A stretch of 46,229 nt of DNA from assembly GCA_910579275.1 (NCBI GenBank), contig CAJTTO010000036.1, positions 1-46,229 of the forward strand, given 5' to 3'. The translations under genes were made by a program, and so were the position numbers. The notes under the pieces were generated by a model. The model saw only the letters and a list, made by a program, of their open reading frames with translations, made no database searches and was not told where the DNA came from. Position 1 is the stretch's first letter, and the number at the start of each line of letters is the position of its first letter. Below are positions 1-7,227 of the stretch, one piece after another. This DNA comes from an uncultured Lachnospiraceae bacterium. Lineage in GTDB: Bacteria > Bacillota > Clostridia > Lachnospirales > Lachnospiraceae.

Positions 1-20
1 GGTACTATATGGAAAGTCAG

Positions 21-41
21 AGAGTTTCTAAAAACTCTTTT
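21..41 (+). terminator. Weak A/T-rich hairpin with short T-run
   Basis: A 7-bp stem (AGAGTTT at 21-27 with AAACTCT at 32-38) is followed by TTT. It could end a plus-strand gene lying left of the window. The stem is short and A/T-rich, so this is only a possible terminator. Confidence 0.25.
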
Positions 42-128
42 GACCCCAACATCTATCATTATTATCGTATCAAAAATTTTACAGGACAAGGGTGCAAAAT
101 ACGTACATTACGCAAAATGAATTACCAT

Positions 129-189
129 CCTGCAATGCAGATTTCCTAGGAGCATCGATGGCTGCGTCTAGGAAACCCAGCATTGCAGG
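129..189. repeat. Long imperfect inverted repeat (hairpin)
   Basis: Arms at 129-149 and 168-189 pair as CCTGCAATGC / GCATTGCAGG and TTTCCTAG / CTAGGAAA, with a small internal loop between the blocks and an 18-nt apical loop. The element lies downstream of the minus-strand DUF1540 gene. Neither strand shows a clear T-run after the stem, so it is a poor intrinsic terminator. It may be a small dispersed palindrome. A 74-codon reading frame across it on the minus strand looks fortuitous. Confidence 0.5.
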
Positions 190-232
190 CGGAAATTCAG
201 GCACGTAATCAGCCAAGTTTACCAGAAGATGG

Positions 233-547
233 TTATTTTTCCTTAAAGGTCGCACAAAGCGTCTCTCCACTCGTCCCTGCATGATTTCCCTTGATGTCAA
301 CATGTTCTGCGCTGCATCTGTAGTCTGTATTGTACACGCATTTCACTGCCTCACAGTCTATGCTAATCGTCTGGCTTGGGTGGGATACGGAACTTGTGAA
401 ACTATCCCCGTTTCTCTTATGAAAACTCTCACAGCAGGTATCGTCGCAGTCGCAGGAATGCTTTCCGCCTACCATGATATCGCCCTTGCAGCAGCAATGG
501 TCTTTGTTATAGGTACAATTGGATACTCCACAGGTTAAATCAGTCAT
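233..547 (-). CDS. DUF1540 domain protein, two Cys-rich repeats
   Basis: This 104-residue soluble protein holds two copies of a short Cys-rich module. Each has a C-x3-C spaced start (CGVSNCTYN near residue 6, CEAVKCVYN near 65) and ends with a Cys in a C-x-x-F or C-A-T-F context (near residues 39 and 98). This matches DUF1540, a small probably metal-binding domain common in Clostridia. The start is set by AGGAGG five bases before the ATG. A sigma-G-like promoter lies about 60 bp upstream, suggesting forespore expression. The gene follows thrS on the same strand but appears to be transcribed on its own. The domain has no established biochemical role. Confidence 0.85.
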   Translation of the reverse strand: MTDLTCGVSNCTYNKDHCCCKGDIMVGGKHSCDCDDTCCESFHKRNGDSFTSSVSHPSQTISIDCEAVKCVYNTDYRCSAEHVDIKGNHAGTSGETLCATFKEK

Positions 548-604
548 AGCTACCTCCTAAATTTAATCACAGCATTTGTTCATTCCCTTGAATGAACTTG
601 TAGA

Positions 605-634
605 TAGTATGCCCCGCTTTAACCTGCCCTATTC
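605..634 (-). promoter_or_regulatory. Sigma-G-like promoter plus 5' hairpin for the DUF1540 gene
   Basis: On the minus strand GAATA (630-634) and CATACTA (605-611) are 18 bp apart, close to the Bacillus/Clostridium sigma-G pattern (GMATR, then CATNNTA). The predicted transcript starts near 598, immediately before a perfect 8-bp hairpin (GTTCATTC / GAATGAAC, 578-597) that could stabilise the mRNA or act as an operator. Sigma-G assignment is inference from two short boxes. Confidence 0.4.
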
Positions 635-643
635 TTAAATGAT

Positions 644-2605
644 TTATTTTTCCTCCATCGGCATCTCTTCACGGATGGTCTTGTTTTTGATTTCGTCCGT
701 GATATCCGCAATAAAGCTGCCAAGGGACTTTACACCCTCGTCACCCGCAAAGCGGCTTCTGACAGACACTGTGTTATCTGCCTCCTCCTGCTGCCCGACC
801 ACAAGCATGTATGGAAGTTTATCCAGTCTTGCCTCGCGAATCTTAAAGCCGATTTTCTCGGATCGGCTGTCAACCGTCGCGTCAATTCCTGACTTCTTCA
901 GCTCCTTGCATACCTTCTGTGCATATTCCTCATACTTGTCAGAAATCGGAAGAACACGCACCTGCTCCGCACACAGCCATGTCGGGAACTTCCCAGCGTA
1001 TTTCTCTATCAGCCATGCGAGCGTGCGCTCATAACATCCCATTGAAGTTCTGTGGATGATATAAGGACGTACTTTGTCGCCGTTCTGGTCAATATAGTAC
1101 ATGTCGAACTGTTCCGCAAGCAGCGCATCCCATTGAATGGTAATCATGGTATCTTCCTTGCCATACACATTTTTTGCATTGATGTCCACCTTCGGACCAT
1201 AGAATGCCGCTTCTCCGACATCTTCCACAAACGGAATTCCCAGCTCTGTCAGGATATCCCTGATATGCTGCTCCGTCTCGTCCCATACCTCCGGCTCGCC
1301 GATATATTTTTCCTTATTTTCCGGATCCCATTTTGAAAGATGATATGTCACATCCTCGTTGACACCCAGCGTTTCCAGACAATACTTTGCGAGTGCAAGG
1401 CATCCTTTGAACTCCTCCACCATCTGATCCGGCCTGACAATCAGATGCCCTTCGGAAATAGTAAACTGACGCACTCTGGTCAAACCATGCATCTCTCCCG
1501 AATCCTCATTTCGAAACAGCGTGGACGTCTCGCTGTATCTGCAGGGAAGATCGCGGTACGATTTCTGGGAGTTTTTGTATACATAGTATTGGAACGGGCA
1601 GGTCATCGGACGCAGTGCATACACTTCCTTGTCCTTCTCCTCATCGCCGAATACAAACATGCCTTCCTTATAGTGATCCCAGTGCCCTGATATTTTATAC
1701 AAATCAGATTTTGCCATCAGCGGCGTCCTCGTTCTCATATAGCCCCACTCGTTGTCCTCCAAATCCTCTATCCACCGCTGGAGCTTCATAATCATCTTTG
1801 TTCCCTTTGGCGTAAACAGCGGAAGTCCCTGTCCGATGACATCTACCGTGGTAAATAATTCCATCTCGCGCCCAAGGCGGTTGTGGTCACGGCGTTTTGC
1901 ATCCTCCATCCGCTCTAAGTGTGCTGCAAGTTCTTCTTTTTTGTTGTAAGCCGTTCCGTAGATACGCTGCAAACGCGCCTTGTTCGAATCTCCTCTCCAA
2001 TATGCCATGGAGGAAGACGTAAGCTTAAATGCCTTCACGCCCTTTGTGCTCATCAGATGTGGTCCTGCACACAAATCGACGAAACCGCCCTGATCATAAA
2101 AACTAATCTCTGCATCCTCCGGCAAATCCTGTATCAGCTCTACCTTGAATGGTTCCCCTTTTTCTTCCATATATTTAACCGCTTCTGCCCTCGGGAGCGT
2201 AAAACGTGTAATTTCATGACCCTCCTTGATGATTTTTTTCATCTCGGCCTCAATTTTGTCCAGATCCTCCCGGGAAAACGGCTCGGAATCAAAATCATAG
2301 TAAAATCCGTCGTCGATGGCAGGTCCGATTGTCACTTTTGCGTTTGGGAACAGGCGCTTTACTGCCTCCGCAAGCACATGTGAAGCCGTGTGCCTGATGA
2401 CATGGAGCGCCTTTGGGTCTGTCGCCGTGATGATGTTTAACTCGCAGTCATCCGCAATCTCTGTCCTCAAATCCGCAATCTCGCCATTGATTTCACCCGC
2501 ACATGCCACGCGCGCAAGTCCCTCGCTGATATCCTTTGCAATGTCTATAATTGATTTTGCTTCGCTGTACTCTTTTACAGAGCCGTCCTTTAATGTAATC
2601 TTCAT
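644..2605 (-). CDS. thrS: Threonyl-tRNA synthetase
   Basis: Class II synthetase that charges tRNA-Thr in the cytoplasm. It is 653 residues from MKITLKDG. This start is preferred because GGAG sits eight bases before it, while the ATG two codons upstream is too close. Order: N-terminal TGS domain (to about 60), editing domain with HTASHVL and the Cys/His site CAGPH, catalytic core from about 240 and a C-terminal anticodon-binding domain (about 550-645). Motif 2 is visible in YSETSTLFRNEDSGEMHG. The zinc-site segment reads LRPMTCPF instead of the E. coli-like PMNCPGH, a variant I recall from a clostridial subfamily. The other zinc ligands are likely His in SEGHL and YIIHR. A Thr T-box lies about 1.2 kb upstream. 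Confidence 0.97.
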   Translation of the reverse strand: MKITLKDGSVKEYSEAKSIIDIAKDISEGLARVACAGEINGEIADLRTEIADDCELNIITATDPKALHVIRHTASHVLAEAVKRLFPNAKVTIGPAIDDGFYYDFDSEPFSREDLDKIEAEMKKIIKEGHEITRFTLPRAEAVKYMEEKGEPFKVELIQDLPEDAEISFYDQGGFVDLCAGPHLMSTKGVKAFKLTSSSMAYWRGDSNKARLQRIYGTAYNKKEELAAHLERMEDAKRRDHNRLGREMELFTTVDVIGQGLPLFTPKGTKMIMKLQRWIEDLEDNEWGYMRTRTPLMAKSDLYKISGHWDHYKEGMFVFGDEEKDKEVYALRPMTCPFQYYVYKNSQKSYRDLPCRYSETSTLFRNEDSGEMHGLTRVRQFTISEGHLIVRPDQMVEEFKGCLALAKYCLETLGVNEDVTYHLSKWDPENKEKYIGEPEVWDETEQHIRDILTELGIPFVEDVGEAAFYGPKVDINAKNVYGKEDTMITIQWDALLAEQFDMYYIDQNGDKVRPYIIHRTSMGCYERTLAWLIEKYAGKFPTWLCAEQVRVLPISDKYEEYAQKVCKELKKSGIDATVDSRSEKIGFKIREARLDKLPYMLVVGQQEEADNTVSVRSRFAGDEGVKSLGSFIADITDEIKNKTIREEMPMEEK

Positions 2606-2638
2606 GTTCATCTCTCCTTTTTGATGTCTCACTGCTTA

Positions 2639-2836
2639 TTATCTCTCTTTGCGCGCACCAATCATCATGTCGTCCGCTTTATTTCCGCAGCCGTTTTTCG
2701 AACCGATTGTATTGTTGCTCAGCACGCATATTCTGCCGCTTTTTACCGGTGATAACAAAAATCCAATCAGGATTCCCACCACAAGGCATAATGCAGGTAA
2801 TAGATATGCTTTGTAATTTGTTTTGATTTCTTCCAT
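2639..2836 (-). CDS. Small single-pass membrane protein of unknown function
   Basis: A 65-residue protein with one hydrophobic segment (about residues 11-29, AYLLPALCLVVGILIGFLL) followed by a short Cys-containing polar tail that ends in basic residues. The ribosome site AAAGGAG lies eight bases before the ATG, supporting a real gene. Its stop codon falls just before the thrS ribosome site, so the two are probably co-transcribed. No family was recognised. It is one of the pieces separating thrS from its presumed T-box. Confidence 0.65.
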   Translation of the reverse strand: MEEIKTNYKAYLLPALCLVVGILIGFLLSPVKSGRICVLSNNTIGSKNGCGNKADDMMIGARKER

Positions 2837-2863
2837 AGTGATTCACTCCTTTTTATTAAATAG

Positions 2864-2909
2864 GCTCTCGGAATCTCAAATCCTCACTTCATCAGGCTTC
2901 TGAAATTCC
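2864..2909. repeat. Copy A of a 46-48 bp diverged repeat
   Basis: This stretch matches 46179-46226 on the same strand, beginning GCTCTCGGAA and ending AGGCTTC(t/a)GAAATT. About three quarters of positions agree over the whole length, with divergence concentrated in the centre. It lies 20 bp from the palindromic element at 2929-3094. It may be a recombination or insertion site core, but its nature is not known. Confidence 0.4.
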
Positions 2910-2928
2910 AGTTGCATGGATTCCCCCA

Positions 2929-3094
2929 CTAGTGTGCTGTCCAGATTATATCTGGCGAAACTCCGCAGGATAAATTTTCATCAGCAAGGCGGAGAAGGGA
3001 GGCGATGCGGTGGCATCGTTGACCGCCGACAACGCAGTCTGATGGAAATTTAGGCAAGGAGGTTTGCCTGAATATAATCCGGACAGTACACTAG
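2929..3094. repeat. 166-bp palindromic MITE-like element
   Basis: Terminal inverted repeats start CTAGTGTGCTGTCC (2929-2942) and end GGACAGTACACTAG (3081-3094), with one mismatch. Complementarity continues inward: GATTATAT / ATATAATC, then TCTGGCGAAACTCC against GGAGGTTTGCCTGA, then AAATTTTCATCAG against CTGATGGAAATTT. The whole element folds into one long hairpin with a G+C-rich tip. No reading frame or T-run is present. The shape fits a non-autonomous transposable element or a structured intergenic RNA. CTAG at both ends may be part of the target site. It lies between the 2H phosphoesterase and the small membrane gene. Confidence 0.65.
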
Positions 3095-3134
3095 ACACAC
3101 TCGAGAGGTTAATTATTTAAATATTCCCCGAAAG

Positions 3135-3674
3135 TTAATTACATAATTCAACCGAATATATTTCTTTCACGGGAAATACAATTTTAACCAGTCCCACCGA
3201 AGTAAACTGCCCACGCACTTTCTCAAATGCACGCAATATGACATCACTTGCCTGAAAAAAAGCTTCCTTTTCGTCTTCCCGCGTAAGCGCTATCGTGCAA
3301 TGCGGCACCCATCTGTCCGGACAATACCATTCCCAGCCATTTGCATCAAAGTCTTTCAGGTGTTCATGTAAATCTTTGTGAAACTGGTACATGCGGCTGT
3401 TCATGACTGGTGACACAAATATTGTTTTCGTGTCATTAAACATCCCTACCGATCCAATGTACGCAGGCATTGTTTTATGGTTCTGCGCAAAACTTTCCAG
3501 CCGCTCTACGCAAAGTGTTTCATCCACATCATTAAAGCATGCCAGCGTCAGATGCGGCCTTGTTTTCCATTCCATAAACTTTGTGCTGATTTTCCTGTCG
3601 GCAACCATCTTAGCCAGCTCAAAAAGCCTGCTTTCCGTCTCTTTGTCATAATACAGTTCTACTGCATACTGCAT
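3135..3674 (-). CDS. 2H phosphoesterase (2'-5' RNA ligase / LigT-like)
   Basis: A 179-residue protein with the two HxTx motifs of the 2H superfamily: RPHLTLA near residue 40 and VPHCTIAL near residue 127. These His residues form the active site of enzymes that act on 2',3'-cyclic phosphate or 2'-5' linkages in RNA, or on small cyclic nucleotides. The substrate cannot be told from sequence. I start at MQYAVELYYD because GGGGGAG lies just upstream; the frame is open for 39 more codons but those lack family features. It is the first gene after the T-box terminator and so should be transcribed when the T-box reads through. Confidence 0.8.
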   Translation of the reverse strand: MQYAVELYYDKETESRLFELAKMVADRKISTKFMEWKTRPHLTLACFNDVDETLCVERLESFAQNHKTMPAYIGSVGMFNDTKTIFVSPVMNSRMYQFHKDLHEHLKDFDANGWEWYCPDRWVPHCTIALTREDEKEAFFQASDVILRAFEKVRGQFTSVGLVKIVFPVKEIYSVELCN

Positions 3675-3828
3675 TTTCACTCCCCCCTTCCCTACATCGG
3701 TAGTGTCAAATCCTACCTGATTTTTTGAGCTGCTCGAGCACATTGCGTTCGTAAGACTAACTCTGAATACTTCCTTTGTATGGTGCGGCATGGCTTTAGC
3801 GGCTTATTTCCTCTGCAAGGGGCTGTAT

Positions 3829-4083
3829 CTAAAAAATCCCATGCACTACAATTATGTAATGCATGGGACGTATCAACGCGGTTCCACCCTGCTTGCCTGT
3901 CTCAGTCAACTGAAAAACAGACCGCTCATCGATTATAACGGAATCACCGGACTGGATTGGAGTCACTCCGAGGTAGTTTTCAGATATCTCCTGCAAGAAC
4001 GCTTTCAGCACAGACGGCGCTCCTCTCTGATACATTGCAATATCTTACTCGTCTCATCATCGTTTTATATCATTTATTTCGAT
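3829..4083 (-). promoter_or_regulatory. T-box leader, probably tRNA-Thr responsive
   Basis: Minus-strand leader RNA. The T-box core GGGTGGAACCGCG lies at 3877-3889, just upstream of a terminator hairpin. Stem I holds GAGTA followed by AGATAT, which pairs with ATATCT. The 3' side of the specifier loop reads GAAAACTACC. In the usual register (GAA, one base, codon, purine) the specifier is ACU (Thr); ACC, also Thr, is reachable by a shift, while a Tyr or Asn reading needs another register. The TGGA of the T-box would pair with a U73 tRNA, against A73 or G73 expected for Tyr or Asn. The nearest synthetase downstream is thrS, after two intervening genes. Confidence 0.88.
3830..3868 (-). terminator. 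T-box regulated intrinsic terminator
   Basis: On the minus strand a 12-bp stem (CCCATGCATTAC / GTAGTGCATGGG, 6-nt loop) is followed by ATTTTTT. It is positioned immediately after the antiterminator core, as expected for a T-box switch. Confidence 0.9.
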
Positions 4084-4089
4084 ATTACT

Positions 4090-4118
4090 ATATTATCCCC
4101 AAAAGACGATTTTGTAAA
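4090..4118 (-). promoter_or_regulatory. Promoter of the T-box leader
   Basis: Minus-strand TTTACA (4113-4118) and TAATAT (4090-4095) are separated by 17 bp. Transcription should start near 4083, just before Stem I of the T-box. Confidence 0.55.
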
Positions 4119-4152
4119 GAGCTAATTTAAGCAACTTCTCGCCTGTTTTCAA

Positions 4153-4671
4153 CTATTTATTTTTGCCGCAGCACTTTTTATACTTCTTGCCGCTTCCACA
4201 CGGACAGGGATCGTTCGGGTAGATTTTGGATTCTTTGACAACAGTTGTCGAAGACTTCTGCTCTTTGTAGAGTGCCTTTTTGGTCTCCTCGTCGAAAATC
4301 GCATTCCACTCCTCAAGGTTATACAGCCAGTCTGCCTCGGCAGCCACCATGTTCTTGTAGAGACGTGTCTTGTCAAATCCAAGACATACCTCGGTATCTT
4401 CGTTCATCTCCTCAATTGGATTTTCCGTCTTTAAGCTCTCGTTGATTCCATCGAGAAATCCGGTCATTGTCATGATGTCAACATTATATTTTTCTGCCAG
4501 CCCCTTTACCGTCCCTCTTACTTCCTCGTCAGGATTCATTAAAAGCTGCTGATAAATTTCTTTTTCTTTCTGGAAATAATCAATCCAGAGTTTCTGGAGC
4601 GTATTCTTGTCTGTCTGTTCGTTGTATGCCATTCCTCTCCACTGATCTAATAAAGTCTTTTCTTCTGCCAT
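4153..4671 (-). CDS. SEC-C zinc-motif protein
   Basis: A 172-residue soluble, acidic and largely helical protein ending in the SEC-C motif NDPCPCGSGKKYKKCCGK (about residues 153-170), the Cys-rich zinc-binding tail also found at the end of SecA. The N-terminal ~140 residues were not assigned to a family. The start is ambiguous: an ATG at 4671 or a GTG four codons upstream at 4683, each with an AAAGG-type ribosome site. Proteins of this layout may interact with SecB, ribosomes or other partners through the zinc tail; no role is established here. Confidence 0.82.
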   Translation of the reverse strand: MAEEKTLLDQWRGMAYNEQTDKNTLQKLWIDYFQKEKEIYQQLLMNPDEEVRGTVKGLAEKYNVDIMTMTGFLDGINESLKTENPIEEMNEDTEVCLGFDKTRLYKNMVAAEADWLYNLEEWNAIFDEETKKALYKEQKSSTTVVKESKIYPNDPCPCGSGKKYKKCCGKNK

Positions 4672-4827
4672 GATCTCTAACACCCTTTCGTCCTTTAACT
4701 CTTTTTTTTAGATATTTCTGTACTGTCATGAAACCTGCGGAATATCATCGCAATATTGCTGCCTGTCTGATACAGACAGTAACAGTATATACTAAACTTC
4801 GCGGAAAGTCAAAGGTTTCTCTTTCTC

Positions 4828-4856
4828 TTGCTTTTTTCCTGACGAAAAGCTATAAT
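4828..4856 (+). promoter_or_regulatory. Sigma-A promoter of the 91-residue membrane protein
   Basis: TTGCTT (4828-4833), a 17-bp spacer and a perfect TATAAT (4851-4856) on the plus strand. The predicted start point falls inside the palindrome at 4857-4900. Confidence 0.55.
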
Positions 4857-4900
4857 GTTACTGTTCACGCTGTTCCGGCAGCAGGGATGTGAACCGTAAC
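4857..4900. promoter_or_regulatory. Two-part palindrome at the transcription start
   Basis: Outer arms GTTACTGTTCAC (4857-4868) and GTGAACCGTAAC (4889-4900) pair at 11 of 12 positions. An inner stem GCTG / CAGC is capped by TTCCGG. Located directly after a TATAAT box, it is either a repressor site spanning +1 or a structured 5' end of the mRNA. Confidence 0.5.
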
Positions 4901-4956
4901 ACTACAAACGCTTTTATTCATGAAACAATTTACAGAAAGGTTCGGTACCTGACATT

Positions 4957-5232
4957 ATGAAAAAATCTCCAAAGCAGCTCATTGCCATTGCAGCACTGGC
5001 TGCCATTGTCCTTTTTATCGCTGCATTTGTAATTTCTGCTTTTACAGCAGATTCCGGAGAAGCCGGAAACCGGTTTATGGCGCTTTTGTTTGGAATCATT
5101 GCCGTTCCGCTGCTGGCATGGATTCTTTTGTTCTGCGTTGGAAGGATGCAGAATAAACACACCATCGCCGAAATTTTTCCAGAAGACGCAAAGACGAAAA
5201 TTACGGACGAAAAAGACGGCGAAAATTTATAG
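4957..5232 (+). CDS. Small two-TM membrane protein of unknown function
   Basis: A 91-residue protein with two hydrophobic helices: about residues 8-29 (LIAIAALAAIVLFIAAFVIS) and 40-62 (FMALLFGIIAVPLLAWILLF). A charged cytosolic-looking tail follows, and the N-terminus is Lys-rich (MKKSPKQ). It stands alone on the plus strand among minus-strand genes, with its own promoter about 100 bp upstream and a palindrome between. The ribosome site is weak: AGAAAGG is 16 bases from the ATG. No family was recognised. Confidence 0.7.
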   Translation: MKKSPKQLIAIAALAAIVLFIAAFVISAFTADSGEAGNRFMALLFGIIAVPLLAWILLFCVGRMQNKHTIAEIFPEDAKTKITDEKDGENL

Positions 5233-5269
5233 TGGACATCCCGCAGATATCATGCTATCGGAATGCCGC

Positions 5270-5833
5270 TTAAAGACCTTGGAGTTTTCGGTTCAGCTTG
5301 GCATAAATCCACTCCGTCATCCATGGTTCTGTACACGCCTTTAATGCCCCGTCCAGCGGAAACCATTTCACACCGCTGTTCTCATCGGGCTTGATGCGCA
5401 GCACCTCCTGTTCCTCTGCTTCCAACAAATATGTGACATTCAGGTGGAGGTGCGACGGCACGTAGCTACCGCGCTTGATATGTCCGTCCACAGTCAGAAT
5501 CTCGACAGAAAAAATCCCATCAGAAACCGTCGTGATATTTTTAACCCCGGTTTCCTCCATCGCCTCCCTCCTTGCCACTGCAAGCAAGTCTGCATCCCCA
5601 TCTGCATGTCCTCCTGTCCATGACCATGAATGATAAATATTGTGATAAATCATCAGCAGTTTTGTGTGCTCCTTATTGACAAGCCATGAGGAAGCCGTAA
5701 AATGTGCTGTCCGATTGTCACGCGTCAGGAGATTATCCTGTGTTTTTAACAGGTTAAGCATAACATTTTTATCATTTTCTTCCTGTTCATTAAATGGTAT
5801 GTAAGACTGAATTGACTGAATTAATTTCTGCAT
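5270..5833 (-). CDS. Nudix hydrolase
   Basis: A 187-residue cytosolic Nudix-fold protein. The Nudix box runs from GGHADGD (about residue 74) through REAMEETGV. The consensus GX5EX7REUXEEXGU is met except that the first Glu is Asp. The REXMEE glutamates that bind the metal are intact, so activity is likely. Family members hydrolyse nucleoside diphosphates linked to another group; the substrate is unknown. It starts 29 bp after the end of the AgrC-like kinase gene on the same strand and may be co-transcribed with it. Confidence 0.88.
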   Translation of the reverse strand: MQKLIQSIQSYIPFNEQEENDKNVMLNLLKTQDNLLTRDNRTAHFTASSWLVNKEHTKLLMIYHNIYHSWSWTGGHADGDADLLAVARREAMEETGVKNITTVSDGIFSVEILTVDGHIKRGSYVPSHLHLNVTYLLEAEEQEVLRIKPDENSGVKWFPLDGALKACTEPWMTEWIYAKLNRKLQGL

Positions 5834-5862
5834 GGTAATTACCTGCCTTTCTCATTCTGTGT

Positions 5863-7227
5863 TTATCGTTTTGTTTCCAGCATCATCATGACACTCAGGC
5901 AAAATTCGCCGTCGTTTAGGGTAATGTCAATGTCCCCGTCATATTTCCTCGCAACCCTGCGAATATTGACCAGCCCGTAACCATGACCATCTTTCTTCTC
6001 CTTACATGTGACCGGAAGCCCGCTTTCCATGTCCCATTGCAGGCTTTCCTGAAAATCATTTCTGACCTCTATCATGTATGCGTTATTCCTGCGGTATGAA
6101 CGAACATCGACATACTGTACCGCTTGTTCCACTGCATTCTGCAGGGCGTTATTTAGGATGATGCTCACATCAAACGCATTTGCCGTGGTTTCTGTCGGAT
6201 ATTGAAAAGCGGCATGAAATTGGAGCTTTCTTTTCTGCGCTTCGTTCTTTTGTTCCTGCAAAATCACATCTGTCACGGGATTTCCGGTTCTGATATCTCC
6301 TGCAGCTTCCAAAAAAGCCACAGATAATTCTGCGCTGTATGCCTTTGCCTCATCCGCCTTATCGCCAGCATAAAGCCTTTCGATCGTCAGCAGGTGGTTT
6401 GCCATGTCATGCTTCATGCTTCGAATATTCTGGTACAGTTGTTCCACTTGACCGATATGCTGCCGGATGCTTTCCATCTGCGCCGCAAGAAGTTCATTCT
6501 GAAGTTTTTCACGCTGATTTGCCTGTATCCTCTGATACAGCATGACTACAACCACAACTGCGGCCGCCGATACCACATAGTACAGCAGCGCCAGCGCCTC
6601 ATAAGACTCTGTTCTTTTTCCATTCTCTATAATATAAAAGGTGCGATAGTACCGCAGGATTTCAAACCCCGCCATTCCGGTGAAGGAGGGAACGCAGAGC
6701 ATCAGAAGCTCCCTCTTTGTCATCTTCGCCTGTTTGTATGTGTACGCCTTTACGATACAGGAGACGCCAATCGCTATCAGTACGCTTTCCGCCACAAGGC
6801 GAAGGCACAGCATGCCTGCATACAAGGCAAGCCATAGTTCCAGATGCACTGCCATGAACTCTGTACATTCCGCATAGTGATAGACATTATCGTACAAAAT
6901 ATCCGCCATTGCAAAAGCAAACCAGTGCAGCGAGAAAAAGGTGACAGTGAGAAACACCTTCTGCGCATGGTTTCTCCTGTCTATCCGACACATGACACAG
7001 AACCCGGCAGAAAACGCGACACCATTTATAACGTAATAATCCGCATGAAGCGAGATGATGTGGCACAGGAACAGAATTAGAAAATAAACTGCACTAATGC
7101 GGAATACGCCCCTCTTATTTTTCAGAAACGGCTTTGCAAGTCTGACATAAAAATATCCACTAACGGCAATCTCGGCAATTGCAGCCAGATCGGACATCAG
7201 TGTCCACTGCAATTCATTATATATCAT
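5863..7227 (-). CDS. AgrC-like membrane sensor histidine kinase (GHKL)
   Basis: A 454-residue kinase. About six hydrophobic helices fill residues 10-245. A coiled linker leads to the phospho-accepting His near residue 273 (SMKHDMANHLL), an N box (LNNALQNAVEQA, near 360) and a G box (GHGYGLVNIRR, near 415). This HPK10-type layout is typical of quorum or peptide sensors that pair with LytTR regulators. It overlaps the regulator gene by 11 bp, so the pair is translationally linked. No AgrD-like peptide gene or AgrB protease was seen nearby; the signal is unknown. The MATE exporter upstream may be a target or part of the circuit. Confidence 0.92.
   Translation of the reverse strand: MIYNELQWTLMSDLAAIAEIAVSGYFYVRLAKPFLKNKRGVFRISAVYFLILFLCHIISLHADYYVINGVAFSAGFCVMCRIDRRNHAQKVFLTVTFFSLHWFAFAMADILYDNVYHYAECTEFMAVHLELWLALYAGMLCLRLVAESVLIAIGVSCIVKAYTYKQAKMTKRELLMLCVPSFTGMAGFEILRYYRTFYIIENGKRTESYEALALLYYVVSAAAVVVVVMLYQRIQANQREKLQNELLAAQMESIRQHIGQVEQLYQNIRSMKHDMANHLLTIERLYAGDKADEAKAYSAELSVAFLEAAGDIRTGNPVTDVILQEQKNEAQKRKLQFHAAFQYPTETTANAFDVSIILNNALQNAVEQAVQYVDVRSYRRNNAYMIEVRNDFQESLQWDMESGLPVTCKEKKDGHGYGLVNIRRVARKYDGDIDITLNDGEFCLSVMMMLETKR

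Noticed and set aside
79..303. 74-codon minus-strand frame overlapping the DUF1540 gene end
   Set aside because: It runs across the 129-189 hairpin and overlaps a well-supported gene in another frame; no family features or clear ribosome site.
281..538. 85-codon plus-strand frame with a hydrophobic start
   Set aside because: It is the complement of the Cys-rich DUF1540 gene; apparent hydrophobicity comes from antisense codons.
3675..3791. 39-codon N-terminal extension of the 2H phosphoesterase
   Set aside because: No similarity to the family, and a good ribosome site precedes the inner ATG at 3674; the extension is untranslated leader between T-box and gene.
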